The notes below the pieces were generated by a model. That model did no database searches and was not told the origin of the DNA. It saw only the letters and a program-made list of their open reading frames with translations. This document shows positions 1-7,139 of a DNA stretch of 27,369 nucleotides, piece by piece. Numbering within the stretch: the first letter of the stretch is position 1; each line of letters starts with the position of its first letter. The DNA lies in the NCBI GenBank assembly GCA_009885515.1, contig VFKO01000567.1, positions 1 through 27,369 on the forward strand. Reading direction: 5' to 3'. The position numbers and the translations under genes are program-made. The DNA is from Rhodobiaceae bacterium (GTDB taxonomy: Bacteria > Pseudomonadota > Alphaproteobacteria > Micropepsales > Micropepsaceae).

Positions 1-41
1 GCCGCGTCTGACCCGTTCAAATTCAAACCACGAGATAAGCC

Positions 42-653
42 ATGCTGAAAGATACCGCCCACCCCGCCGCACAGAATGACGACGTTGAATCACCATACGA
101 AAGTGTCACTTCTTCACCAGTTGAATCGCCAAATTCCGCCGCAAAAAGCGAAAACACCGATGCGGCAGTGTCACTTTTTCCAACCCGCGCCGCACTTGCC
201 CGCCAACCCAATCACACTGCCCGCACTGCCGAACAGGACACGAAATTCTTCGAAGCCCTCGCAGAAGGTTACCCCGTTCGCATCGCCTGCAAGAACGCGG
301 AATACAAGCGCCAGGTTGTTTATCGCTGGCGCGGGGAAGATCCGAAATTCAAGGAATTGTGGTTTGACTCCCTCACCATCGCCGACGATCTGTTGGAAGA
401 AGAAGCCAACCGCCGCGGACGGGTCGGCTATGACGAGGCCGTCTATTATCGCGGCGTGCTCATCGGCTACCGCCGCAAATACTCCGACCGCTTGCTGCTC
501 GCCCGCCTCAAAGCCGTCAGACCGGAACTCTATGGCACCGCCAATGACAGGCGCGCATTCCTGAAACCGTCAAACCCGCCAAAAGTGGAGTTCGTTGTCC
601 GCAACCATTTGCTCGAGGCCTGCGAAAGAGCAAAGCTCCAAAAACAGTCATAG
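42..653 (+). CDS. Phage terminase small subunit-like DNA-binding protein
   Basis: A 203-residue protein with two parts. Residues 1-60 are low-complexity and Ser/Pro/Glu-rich, with VESP occurring twice. Residues 63-165 have the pattern of small terminase-like helix-turn-helix proteins: a helix 'FFEALAEGYPV', a 'VYRWRGEDPKFKELW' recognition-helix and linker stretch, 'ADDLLEEEANRRGRVG', the beta-hairpin 'EAVYYRGVLIGYRRKYSDRL' and 'LKAVRPELYG'. In phages this family recognises packaging sites, but lone chromosomal copies are common and may have other roles. No large terminase, portal or integrase gene is visible; the left window edge is 41 bp upstream. The gene ends 9 bp from the 3' end of a tRNA-Arg gene, a usual side for integrated elements. 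The family call is good; a working packaging role is not shown. Confidence 0.72.
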   Translation: MLKDTAHPAAQNDDVESPYESVTSSPVESPNSAAKSENTDAAVSLFPTRAALARQPNHTARTAEQDTKFFEALAEGYPVRIACKNAEYKRQVVYRWRGEDPKFKELWFDSLTIADDLLEEEANRRGRVGYDEAVYYRGVLIGYRRKYSDRLLLARLKAVRPELYGTANDRRAFLKPSNPPKVEFVVRNHLLEACERAKLQKQS

Positions 654-662
654 ACCGCAAAA

Positions 663-739
663 TGGTACACCCGGAGCGATTCGAACGCCCGACCCCCAGA
701 TTCGTAGTCTGGTGCTCTATCCAGCTGAGCTACGGGTGC
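663..739 (-). tRNA. tRNA-Arg (anticodon ACG)
   Basis: Read on the minus strand this is a full 77-nt cloverleaf with CCA encoded at its 3' end (665-663). It has a D stem GCTC/GAGC, an anticodon stem CCAGA/TCTGG around the loop CTACGAA (anticodon at 703-705), a five-base variable loop and a T arm with TTCGAAT. The ACG anticodon reads CGN arginine codons after A34 is converted to inosine. The acceptor stem pairs GCACCCG with CGGGTGT, so the first pair is G1-U72, a wobble pair, with A73 as discriminator. A plus-strand open frame through this segment is an artefact of the tRNA. Confidence 0.97.
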
Positions 740-925
740 CTTGCGCCAACAGCGCCGCCAAGTTGCGGCGCCAAGCGAAAAGAGGCGCGGAACTTATGCC
801 GCGCAGGCCCACGGCGCAAGGCCAGAAAAGTTGACCAGAAAAGCCCGGCCCCGCGCCATTTTGGGGCGCCAGAGGCACTTGCCCGCATTGCAACCGCGCC
901 GGACGGGCTTATTGTCGCCGTGATC

Positions 926-945
926 GTCGTGGAGTCTGCCACGAC
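926..945 (+). promoter_or_regulatory. Hairpin in the lipoprotein leader
   Basis: GTCGTGG (926-932) and CCACGAC (939-945) form a perfect 7-bp stem around the six-base loop AGTCTG. The stem ends 16 bases before the ATG of the lipoprotein gene, just ahead of the weak Shine-Dalgarno stretch CTCTGGGG. It has no following T-run, so it is not an intrinsic terminator. It could be an operator or an RNA structure affecting translation; nothing in the sequence decides which. Confidence 0.4.
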
Positions 946-961
946 CTCTGGGGTAAAAATC

Positions 962-1963
962 ATGTCACGTCGCAATTTCGTGCGCGTTTTTCCAAGCCTT
1001 GTGCTGTGCGCCGCACTCAGTGCCTGCTCGACGATGAGCGGCAACTTGTTTCCCGATAAGCCTGCCAACCCGGCCGCGCCCACCAACGCCATGCCGCAAG
1101 CAGGAACCTCGATCTTCACCCCCGTCGGTGTTGTGCCCGGCGTCAATACCGGCACCCCGCAGTCCGCCCAGATCGTAAGCCTGCGCAGCCGCCTGGTCGC
1201 CTTGATCGGCGAAGTCTCGGCGCGCAATGCCACCCTCTCCGAAATCCGGCAACGCGCCGCCGGCGAGGGCGCACTTTATCGCATCGCCAAAAGCGCCCTG
1301 AACTCGACCGCAACCCCGAACTCGCAATCGCTGCAAAAGGCGCAGACCGCGCTCGAGCGCTTGTCGGCCGCCACAAATTCGCTCGACGGTGAAATGCGCA
1401 TCATCGCCCGCGGCTCCGCCGAGTCAAACAAGCTGATGACGGAATCGCTCACCATCCGTGACGGCAATGAAGCAGACCAAAGCCAGCTCAACACCCTGCG
1501 CGGTGAAATCGGCCAAACCGCAAACCAGCTCGACCGCATGGTCAACGAAATCTCGAATGAATGGGCAGCGCAGTCCGCCTTCCTCGCCAAGGAACGCGCC
1601 ACCCTGGCAACTTTAGGCGTAACCCCTTCGGCGGCCGCACCCGCAGCGGGCCAGGCCTCAACGGCCCCGCCGCCCTCACTCTCAAGCCCGGCTTTCGTCA
1701 CCATCAAATTCGACCGGCCCAACGTCACCTATCGCGATGCCTTGGCCCAAGCGGTATCGACCGCCAGAAAACGCAAGCCCGATGCAACCTTCGATGTGGT
1801 TGGCGTCGCCGCAGGCCGCGCAGTTGTTCCCGACGCGACCGCAAATGCCACCAATGTCGTCAACACGTTGACGAGCCTTGGCGTCGATCCGGTAAAAATC
1901 CGGGTCTTCAACGCCTCAAGTCCAGCTATCCAGTCGCACGAGGTGCGCATCTATGCCCGCTGA
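962..1963 (+). CDS. Outer-membrane-type lipoprotein with coiled coil and OmpA-like tail
   Basis: A 333-residue lipoprotein. The ATG at 962 was chosen because it opens directly into a lipoprotein signal peptide: basic MSRRNFVR, a hydrophobic core, then the lipobox LSAC with Cys22. The open frame continues upstream through the antisense of the tRNA, which cannot be coding. After a Pro/Ala-rich linker, residues about 70-225 are helical and coiled-coil-like, rich in Ala, Glu, Arg and Gln. The last 90 or so residues ('FVTIKFDRPNVTYRDAL' to 'SHEVRIYAR') form a compact alpha/beta domain like the tail of uncharacterised alphaproteobacterial lipoproteins, distantly OmpA-like. This suggests an envelope structural role, but no specific function is known. 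Its 3' end overlaps the convergent peptidase gene by 13 bp. Confidence 0.8.
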   Translation: MSRRNFVRVFPSLVLCAALSACSTMSGNLFPDKPANPAAPTNAMPQAGTSIFTPVGVVPGVNTGTPQSAQIVSLRSRLVALIGEVSARNATLSEIRQRAAGEGALYRIAKSALNSTATPNSQSLQKAQTALERLSAATNSLDGEMRIIARGSAESNKLMTESLTIRDGNEADQSQLNTLRGEIGQTANQLDRMVNEISNEWAAQSAFLAKERATLATLGVTPSAAAPAAGQASTAPPPSLSSPAFVTIKFDRPNVTYRDALAQAVSTARKRKPDATFDVVGVAAGRAVVPDATANATNVVNTLTSLGVDPVKIRVFNASSPAIQSHEVRIYAR

Positions 1964-2982
1964 GTAAAACCGTTCGCATGCACAGTCCGATACGCCTCCC
2001 AAGGCCCCAGCGCCTTGGCCTCATAAACCCCGCGGCCAACCGCGCGCGCCAGACAGTCAGCTGCCAGCGACCCAAGCATCGAAATCTGAAACGGCAACGG
2101 CTCAGCAACAGCGCGTTCACCCGTTGCGATCACAAACACCACGTCGCCATCAACGGCCGTATGCACCGGGCGCAGCGACCGCGCCAGCCCATCCTGCGCC
2201 ATGATCGCAATCCGCTTGGCCTGCGCCGGGCTGAGCATTGCATTGACCGCAACAACCGCGATCGTCGTATTTTGCATCGGCAGCGGTGGCCGCTTGATGT
2301 CGTCAGGCAAGCTCAGTGAGGGGACACCGTGCTTGGGTGGAATTTGACCGCCCATCTCGTTGCTCTGTTCAAACGGCCACGCCCACAACGTCGACGTCCC
2401 TGGCATGACCGGCGAGCCAAACGCGTTCACAGCCACAAGGGCACCGATCTCAAACGCGTCATCGGTCACGATCGACGCCGACCCCAGGCCGCCTTTATAC
2501 GCCCCCGCACGCGCCCCATATCCGGCACCTGCATTGCCCAACGCGAAATCTTCCGCCGCCGCTTCGCAAGCAGCCACCCCAAGCGTGCGGTACGGCGGTT
2601 CTTGTCCCCAGTTCTTGTTGCCGCCATTGGTCAGATCGAACAAGATGGCCGCAGGCACGATCGGCGCCACCATCGGCGCCCCGGCCAGCCGGTATCCGCG
2701 CCCCGAATGCGCCAACCAATTGGTCACTGCACCTGCCGCATCCAGCCCAAACACCGAACCTCCCGACAGCACAATGGCGTCGATCCCGACATTCAGCCCT
2801 TCCGGCAACAGCGCCTCGGTTTCACGCGTCCCCGGCGCGCCGCCACGCACATCGACCGCGCCAACCGCGCGGCCTTCGGCTAGGATTACTGTCACACCGG
2901 TCATGGCGGAGGTGTCTTCGCCATTGCCGACTTTAATGCCACGAACATCAGTAATGAGATTGCGGGAGCCAGGACCTGTCAT
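1951..2982 (-). CDS. P1-family (DmpA/S58-like) peptidase
   Basis: A 343-residue member of the P1 peptidase family (DmpA aminopeptidase, BapA, NylC). These enzymes cut their own chain to expose an N-terminal Ser or Thr nucleophile and then hydrolyse N-terminal residues, beta-peptides or cyclic amides. Visible hallmarks are the family start 'GPGSRNLITDVRGIKVGN', 'VRGGAPGTRETEAL' (46-58), 'AIVLSGGSVFGLDAA' (69-83), 'KGGLGSAS' (163-170), where cleavage between Gly167 and Ser168 is the likely processing site, and 'VAVNAFG' (183-189), the usual oxyanion-side motif. The ATG at 2982 fits the family N-terminus; longer upstream frames run into the neighbour. No signal peptide is seen, so it is probably cytoplasmic. 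No good Shine-Dalgarno sequence precedes it. The substrate is unknown. Confidence 0.88.
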   Translation of the reverse strand: MTGPGSRNLITDVRGIKVGNGEDTSAMTGVTVILAEGRAVGAVDVRGGAPGTRETEALLPEGLNVGIDAIVLSGGSVFGLDAAGAVTNWLAHSGRGYRLAGAPMVAPIVPAAILFDLTNGGNKNWGQEPPYRTLGVAACEAAAEDFALGNAGAGYGARAGAYKGGLGSASIVTDDAFEIGALVAVNAFGSPVMPGTSTLWAWPFEQSNEMGGQIPPKHGVPSLSLPDDIKRPPLPMQNTTIAVVAVNAMLSPAQAKRIAIMAQDGLARSLRPVHTAVDGDVVFVIATGERAVAEPLPFQISMLGSLAADCLARAVGRGVYEAKALGPWEAYRTVHANGFTQRA

Positions 2983-2983
2983 G
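2980..2983. other. Shared head-to-head start codons (CATG)
   Basis: The plus-strand ATG at 2981-2983 (gamma-glutamyltransferase) and the minus-strand ATG at 2982-2980 (P1 peptidase) overlap inside one CATG. The transferase start has an AGGA Shine-Dalgarno at 2971-2974 and a following signal peptide; the peptidase start matches its family N-terminus. There is no intergenic DNA, so each promoter and 5' leader must lie inside the opposite gene, or one start is really further downstream. Confidence 0.75.
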
Positions 2984-4693
2984 CGCACAACGCTAACGCT
3001 GCACGCGGCACTTCGCAAATCGCTAGTGATCGCCTTAACACTTTTCACGTGGACAGCCGCAAGCGCAGACTTGCCAGGCGGTTCCGTCATCGTCGCCTCG
3101 CACCCCCTCGCCACCGACGCCGGCCTTGAAATGATGCGCAAAGGCGGCAGCGCCGTCGACGCCGCCATCGCCGCCCAATTGGTCATGAGCCTTGTTGAGC
3201 CGCAATCATCGGGCATCGGCGGCGGACTGTTCCTGGTCTCTTGGCAAGCCAAGTCGAAGAAGTTGGAAACCTACGATGGCCGTGAAACAGCGCCCAAGTC
3301 CGTCACGCCGAACCTGTTCCTCGGCGCCGACGGCAAGCCTCTAAGCTTTGTCGATGCCGTCGTCGGCGGAAGATCAGCCGGCGTACCCGGCGTCATCGCA
3401 ACATTGTGGCTCGCCCACAAAGAGCATGGAACCCTGCCTTGGGCAGACCTCTTTCAACCAGCAATCGCGCTCGCTGAGAGCGGGTTTCCCGTTTCACCGC
3501 GCCTGGTCAAAGTCATCGCGATGGTGCCTTCGCTGGCACTGATCCCGGACACCGCCGCCTATTTTCGACCAGGTGGCAAAGCACTGGCAGTCGGCGATAT
3601 CCTCAAAAACTCAGCCTACGCGCAAACCCTTCGCACCATCGCCGCCAAAGGCCCCGACGGTTTCTACAAAGGTGCGGTTGGCCAGGCAATCGTGGATGCA
3701 ATTGTCAAAGCCCCGCGTGGCGCAGTCGCCCTGACGTTGAACGACTTGGCGTCATACAAACCCAAAAAACGCCAGCCCGTCTGCGGCACTTATCGGGCCT
3801 ACAAGATTTGCGGCATGGGGCCACCAAGCTCAGGCGGCGTGACCTCGCTCCAGATTCTGAAAATGTTGGAACGCTTTGACATCGCCGGCATGACGCCCAT
3901 GTCGGCACAAGCCATCCACGTCTTTGCCCAGGCCCAACGCCTGGCCTTCGCCGACCGCGCCGCTTATCTTGCCGACCCTGACTTTGTCAGCGTTCCGCTC
4001 AAAGGCTTGCTCAACCCCGTCTATCTCGCGCGGCGCTCGCGCCTCATCTCGTTGACATCGGTGTTGGCACAAGTCCAGCCCGGCAACCCAAAAGGCGCTG
4101 ATCGAACCTTGCGTCGCCTGCGCATCCCCGACAACTCAAAACCTTCAACCGCCCACATCAGCATCATGGATCGCAACGGCAATGTGGTGTCCATGACCAC
4201 CACCGTAGAAGGCCCCTTCGGCAGCCACCTGATGGCGGGTGGTTTTATCCTGAACAACCAGCTCACCGATTTTGCCTTCGAGCCGCGCACCGGCAATCAA
4301 GGCTTCGCCAACGCCCCCCAGGCTGGCAAGCGCCCACTCTCTTCAATGGCGCCAACATTGGTGTTCGATGCCAAAGGCAAACTCTTCGCCGTCATGGGAT
4401 CACCCGGCGGCTGGCGCATCATTCCCTATGTCACCAAAACTCTGATCGGGATGATCGATTGGAAAATGGACACCGCCTCGGCGATCGCACTCCCCAACAT
4501 CGCCAGCCGCTCAGGTCCTGTCGAAATTGAAGATGGCCGGGGACTGGACAAAGTTGCCGGCGAACTCAAAACGCTGGGCCACGAAGTCAGGTTCGTTGAA
4601 CAAACCAGCGGCCTGAACGGCTTCCGCATCACCGCTCAAGGCATCGACGCCGCAGCCGACAAACGCAAAGAAGGAACCGTCGCTGCAGATTAG
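2981..4693 (+). CDS. ggt: Gamma-glutamyltransferase precursor
   Basis: A 570-residue gamma-glutamyltransferase, the usual length for a secreted bacterial GGT. It removes or transfers the gamma-glutamyl group of glutathione and related compounds. The ATG at 2981 has an AGGA ribosome site 6 bases away and leads into a Sec signal peptide (MRTTLTLHAALRKS, hydrophobic core, then TAASA before 'DLPGG'), so the enzyme is likely periplasmic. Family motifs are 'GGSAVDAAIAAQLVMSLVEPQSSGIGGG' (early large subunit, split here by its own hydrophobic core), 'TYDGRETAP', Thr390 in 'STAHIS', the expected self-cleavage site and nucleophile, 'VVSMTTTVEGPFGS', 'LNNQLTDF' and 'PLSSMAPT'. The substrate-side motif reads GSPGGWRI where Ser or another small residue is common after GG. 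Its stop overlaps the convergent glucokinase stop by 4 bp. Confidence 0.95.
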   Translation: MRTTLTLHAALRKSLVIALTLFTWTAASADLPGGSVIVASHPLATDAGLEMMRKGGSAVDAAIAAQLVMSLVEPQSSGIGGGLFLVSWQAKSKKLETYDGRETAPKSVTPNLFLGADGKPLSFVDAVVGGRSAGVPGVIATLWLAHKEHGTLPWADLFQPAIALAESGFPVSPRLVKVIAMVPSLALIPDTAAYFRPGGKALAVGDILKNSAYAQTLRTIAAKGPDGFYKGAVGQAIVDAIVKAPRGAVALTLNDLASYKPKKRQPVCGTYRAYKICGMGPPSSGGVTSLQILKMLERFDIAGMTPMSAQAIHVFAQAQRLAFADRAAYLADPDFVSVPLKGLLNPVYLARRSRLISLTSVLAQVQPGNPKGADRTLRRLRIPDNSKPSTAHISIMDRNGNVVSMTTTVEGPFGSHLMAGGFILNNQLTDFAFEPRTGNQGFANAPQAGKRPLSSMAPTLVFDAKGKLFAVMGSPGGWRIIPYVTKTLIGMIDWKMDTASAIALPNIASRSGPVEIEDGRGLDKVAGELKTLGHEVRFVEQTSGLNGFRITAQGIDAAADKRKEGTVAAD

Positions 4694-5646
4694 GCAATCA
4701 TGGCAGCAAGGCCACGAAAAGCCAGGTCCTTTGCCGTCACCAGATAACACGGAATCGATGCTAGGTAATGCCGCATCCGCCCCTTGGCCTCAAAGCGATA
4801 ACGAAACAATTTGACATCGAACAGATCGCCCCATTGGGAAACGATGCCACCAGCAATATAAACCCCGCCACGCGCGCCCAACGTGAGTGCCACATTCCCC
4901 GCAACACTGCCAAGCCATGCCGTGAATTGCGATACCGCTTCAACCGCCACCGGATCACTCAGGGTTTTCGCCGCCCGCGCGATGTCATGGGCGATGGGCT
5001 TTTGCTTTAGGTTCACACCATCCAGTGCCGCAATCGCCAGATACAAAGTCTCAAGCCCCGGTCCCGAAAGCACCCGCTCGACTGACACGTGCCCATACTC
5101 GCGCATCAACTGATAGACAATCGCAAGTTCGCGCGCATTCGTCGGCGCCAGATCGGCATGCCCGCCTTCACCTGCTGCCACCAGCCACTGGCCGGCGCCG
5201 TCAAAGACAGCACTTGCCACACCCAGCCCAGTGCCTGGCCCAAGCGCAACCTTGGGCGCGCTGGCCAAAGGCTCGCCTCCGCCGATCTGGATGAGATCAC
5301 CGCCGCTCAGTCCCGGAACCGCGCGCGCTACGGCCTCAAAGTCATTAACCAGCACCACGCGCGATGCTCCCGTCGCCAATGCAATGTCGCCCGGCGCAAT
5401 CTTCCAGGTGCAGTTCGTAAGTTCGATCCCGCCGCCAATCAGCGGCCCCGCCGCACAAATGCCCGCCGCCGCAATGGGAAACGACAGCCCCGCGACACCG
5501 GCGTAGTCACGTACTGCAGACTCAAAGTCTGGATAAATGGCCGTCAGCCAGGCTTCGACAGCCTCAATGCTTCCCTCAGGCGTCAGTGTCGCGAAGCGCA
5601 CGTTTGTGCCCCCGATATCCGCAAGCACCGCCTTGATAGACCTCAT
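4690..5646 (-). CDS. glk: Glucokinase
   Basis: A 318-residue bacterial glucokinase (the E. coli Glk type rather than a ROK repressor), which phosphorylates glucose with ATP to glucose-6-phosphate in the cytoplasm. It has the N-terminal phosphate loop 'LADIGGTNVRFA', 'LVNDFEAVA' with the catalytic Asp, 'LGPGTGLGVA' and 'GEGGHADLAP', which holds sugar-binding residues. Length and motif order match the family. Its ATG overlaps the stop of the upstream histidine kinase gene by 4 bp (ATGA at 5646-5643), which points to translational coupling. It is the last gene of the minus-strand run that begins with the DUF547 gene. Cotranscription with a sensor kinase rather than other sugar genes is unusual. 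Confidence 0.93.
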   Translation of the reverse strand: MRSIKAVLADIGGTNVRFATLTPEGSIEAVEAWLTAIYPDFESAVRDYAGVAGLSFPIAAAGICAAGPLIGGGIELTNCTWKIAPGDIALATGASRVVLVNDFEAVARAVPGLSGGDLIQIGGGEPLASAPKVALGPGTGLGVASAVFDGAGQWLVAAGEGGHADLAPTNARELAIVYQLMREYGHVSVERVLSGPGLETLYLAIAALDGVNLKQKPIAHDIARAAKTLSDPVAVEAVSQFTAWLGSVAGNVALTLGARGGVYIAGGIVSQWGDLFDVKLFRYRFEAKGRMRHYLASIPCYLVTAKDLAFRGLAAMIA

Positions 5647-7085
5647 GCCACATCACCCGGCAGCACTGTCGCGTCTGGAATGGTAATCCGGAAAGTCGTA
5701 CCGCCAGCACCGCTCTGTGTCACCACGACATCGCCGCCATGGCCGCGAACCAATTCGCGCGCAATCGCCAGACCAAGCCCACTCCCACCAGCGCGCCCTT
5801 TGCGCGAGAAGGGTTCGAACAGGTGGTCGCGAGCAGCATCAGTTATGCCCGGACCGTTGTCCGAGAGGTCAATAGCAACCATGCCGTTGGTCCGCTGTGC
5901 CGAAAGCGTCACTGCGCCACCGGCTTTGCCCTCTAACGCCTGGACGGCGTTTCGCCCGATATTGATCAACGCGCGCAGCAACTGCTCGCCGTCCGCATCA
6001 ACCCGCAAGGCCGGATCAAACGAATTCGTCCACGAAATCTGCCCCCCGCCCGCAGCGAGCGCCGCATGCATCGCTTCCTCCGCCAGTGGAAATAGATCCT
6101 GCCGCAGACGCCGCGGTGGCGCTTCCTCCGCCCGGCCATACTTCAGAGAAGTCGTTGCAAGCGCGATCGCCCTGTCAATCGATTGCATCAAGCGCGGCGC
6201 CAAAGCCTTCACCGCCGGATCTTGGCTGTTGGCCAACCGGTCCGATGCGAGCTGCGCCGTCGCCAGAATGTTGCGCAGATCATGCTGAATTTTGGCAACC
6301 GCCGCCCCCAGTGCCGCCAGATGCTCACGTTGCTGCAAGGCCTGCCGCAATTCGCTCTGCATCGTCGCCAGCACACGCTCCGCCTGTCCGATTTCGTCGG
6401 TCCGCTTGCTTGGAACAATGATGCGTTGCACATCATCCGGCCGCTCCTGGAATCTCACCATGGATTGCGTAACCGTTTTCATAGGCCGGACAAACAGAAA
6501 ATACAAAGATGTAAAGACCAGTCCGGACGTGAACAACGCGATCATCAGCGACAACGCAAATATGCGCCCGGTAAAGGTAATCAATTCATCCCTGATCGGC
6601 GCCTCATCAATCAGAATGTCGATATAGTCGCCACCGCCCAGCCTAGGCAAGCTCTGCACCCGCAGCACCCGGTTACTCTGGGCAAACATGCAATCAAAGC
6701 TGTGCCACAAAAGCTCCGGCCACCAGATCGATCTCAAGTCGACCTGCACATTGGGCGTTGGGGGCACGGACTCGGCCAGGTACAGCCGCCTTGTATTGTT
6801 GCGCTTCAGGGCTACCAGTCGCACACCCGCATTGGCCAGCAACTCGCGCCGCAAAGTCGGCGAAAGTGCCATGTCTCCCAGTTCATCAAGCGCCAGCACC
6901 GCAATTTGTGCCGCAGCCAGACGGTTTGCGAGCAGATCGTGATAATGCCGTGCGGCCGAAGGGAAATAGATCATCACCTCAGCCAGCATCACAAATAGCG
7001 TGGTAAAAAACAGCAACCGGCCCGACAGACTTGAAATCAAGTTTCGGTCCAAAAACGCGCGTATCTTATGAACGGTGCTAGCCAT
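5643..7085 (-). CDS. Orphan membrane sensor histidine kinase
   Basis: A HAMP-type sensor histidine kinase of 480 residues from the ATG at 7085 (487 from a GTG at 7106; neither has a strong ribosome site). Numbering from the GTG, there is a transmembrane segment at about 31-49, a periplasmic sensing part of about 130 residues with two Trp-rich patches, a second membrane segment at 182-207 and a HAMP linker. The phosphoacceptor His275 lies in 'IQHDLRN', a variant H-box (H-D-L-R-N rather than H-E-L-R-T). The ATPase domain has the N box 'INIGRNAVQAL', the G1 box 'DNGPGI' (416-421) and the G2 box 'GSGLGLAIAR'. The kinase looks intact. No response regulator gene is present in the window, so the partner is unknown. 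The gene starts 54 bp after the reductase gene and overlaps glk by 4 bp. Confidence 0.92.
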   Translation of the reverse strand: MASTVHKIRAFLDRNLISSLSGRLLFFTTLFVMLAEVMIYFPSAARHYHDLLANRLAAAQIAVLALDELGDMALSPTLRRELLANAGVRLVALKRNNTRRLYLAESVPPTPNVQVDLRSIWWPELLWHSFDCMFAQSNRVLRVQSLPRLGGGDYIDILIDEAPIRDELITFTGRIFALSLMIALFTSGLVFTSLYFLFVRPMKTVTQSMVRFQERPDDVQRIIVPSKRTDEIGQAERVLATMQSELRQALQQREHLAALGAAVAKIQHDLRNILATAQLASDRLANSQDPAVKALAPRLMQSIDRAIALATTSLKYGRAEEAPPRRLRQDLFPLAEEAMHAALAAGGGQISWTNSFDPALRVDADGEQLLRALINIGRNAVQALEGKAGGAVTLSAQRTNGMVAIDLSDNGPGITDAARDHLFEPFSRKGRAGGSGLGLAIARELVRGHGGDVVVTQSGAGGTTFRITIPDATVLPGDVA

Positions 7086-7139
7086 CGCTGGTCGAACAGA
7101 TATCACACCAGCATACTGTGTCAGAAAAAGTTCAGTGGA

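Noticed and set aside
102..180. Direct repeat AGTGTCACTTYTTC (102-115 and 167-180) within the terminase-like gene
   Set aside because: One mismatch in 14 bases and inside a low-complexity coding region; more likely internal duplication or chance than an attachment site.
628..638. Small GAGC/GCTC hairpin as a terminator for the tRNA on the minus strand
   Set aside because: Only 4 bp of stem and three T residues follow; too weak to call.
662..961. Upstream extension of the lipoprotein reading frame
   Set aside because: It runs through the antisense strand of the tRNA-Arg gene and spacer; the lipoprotein signal peptide starts at 962.
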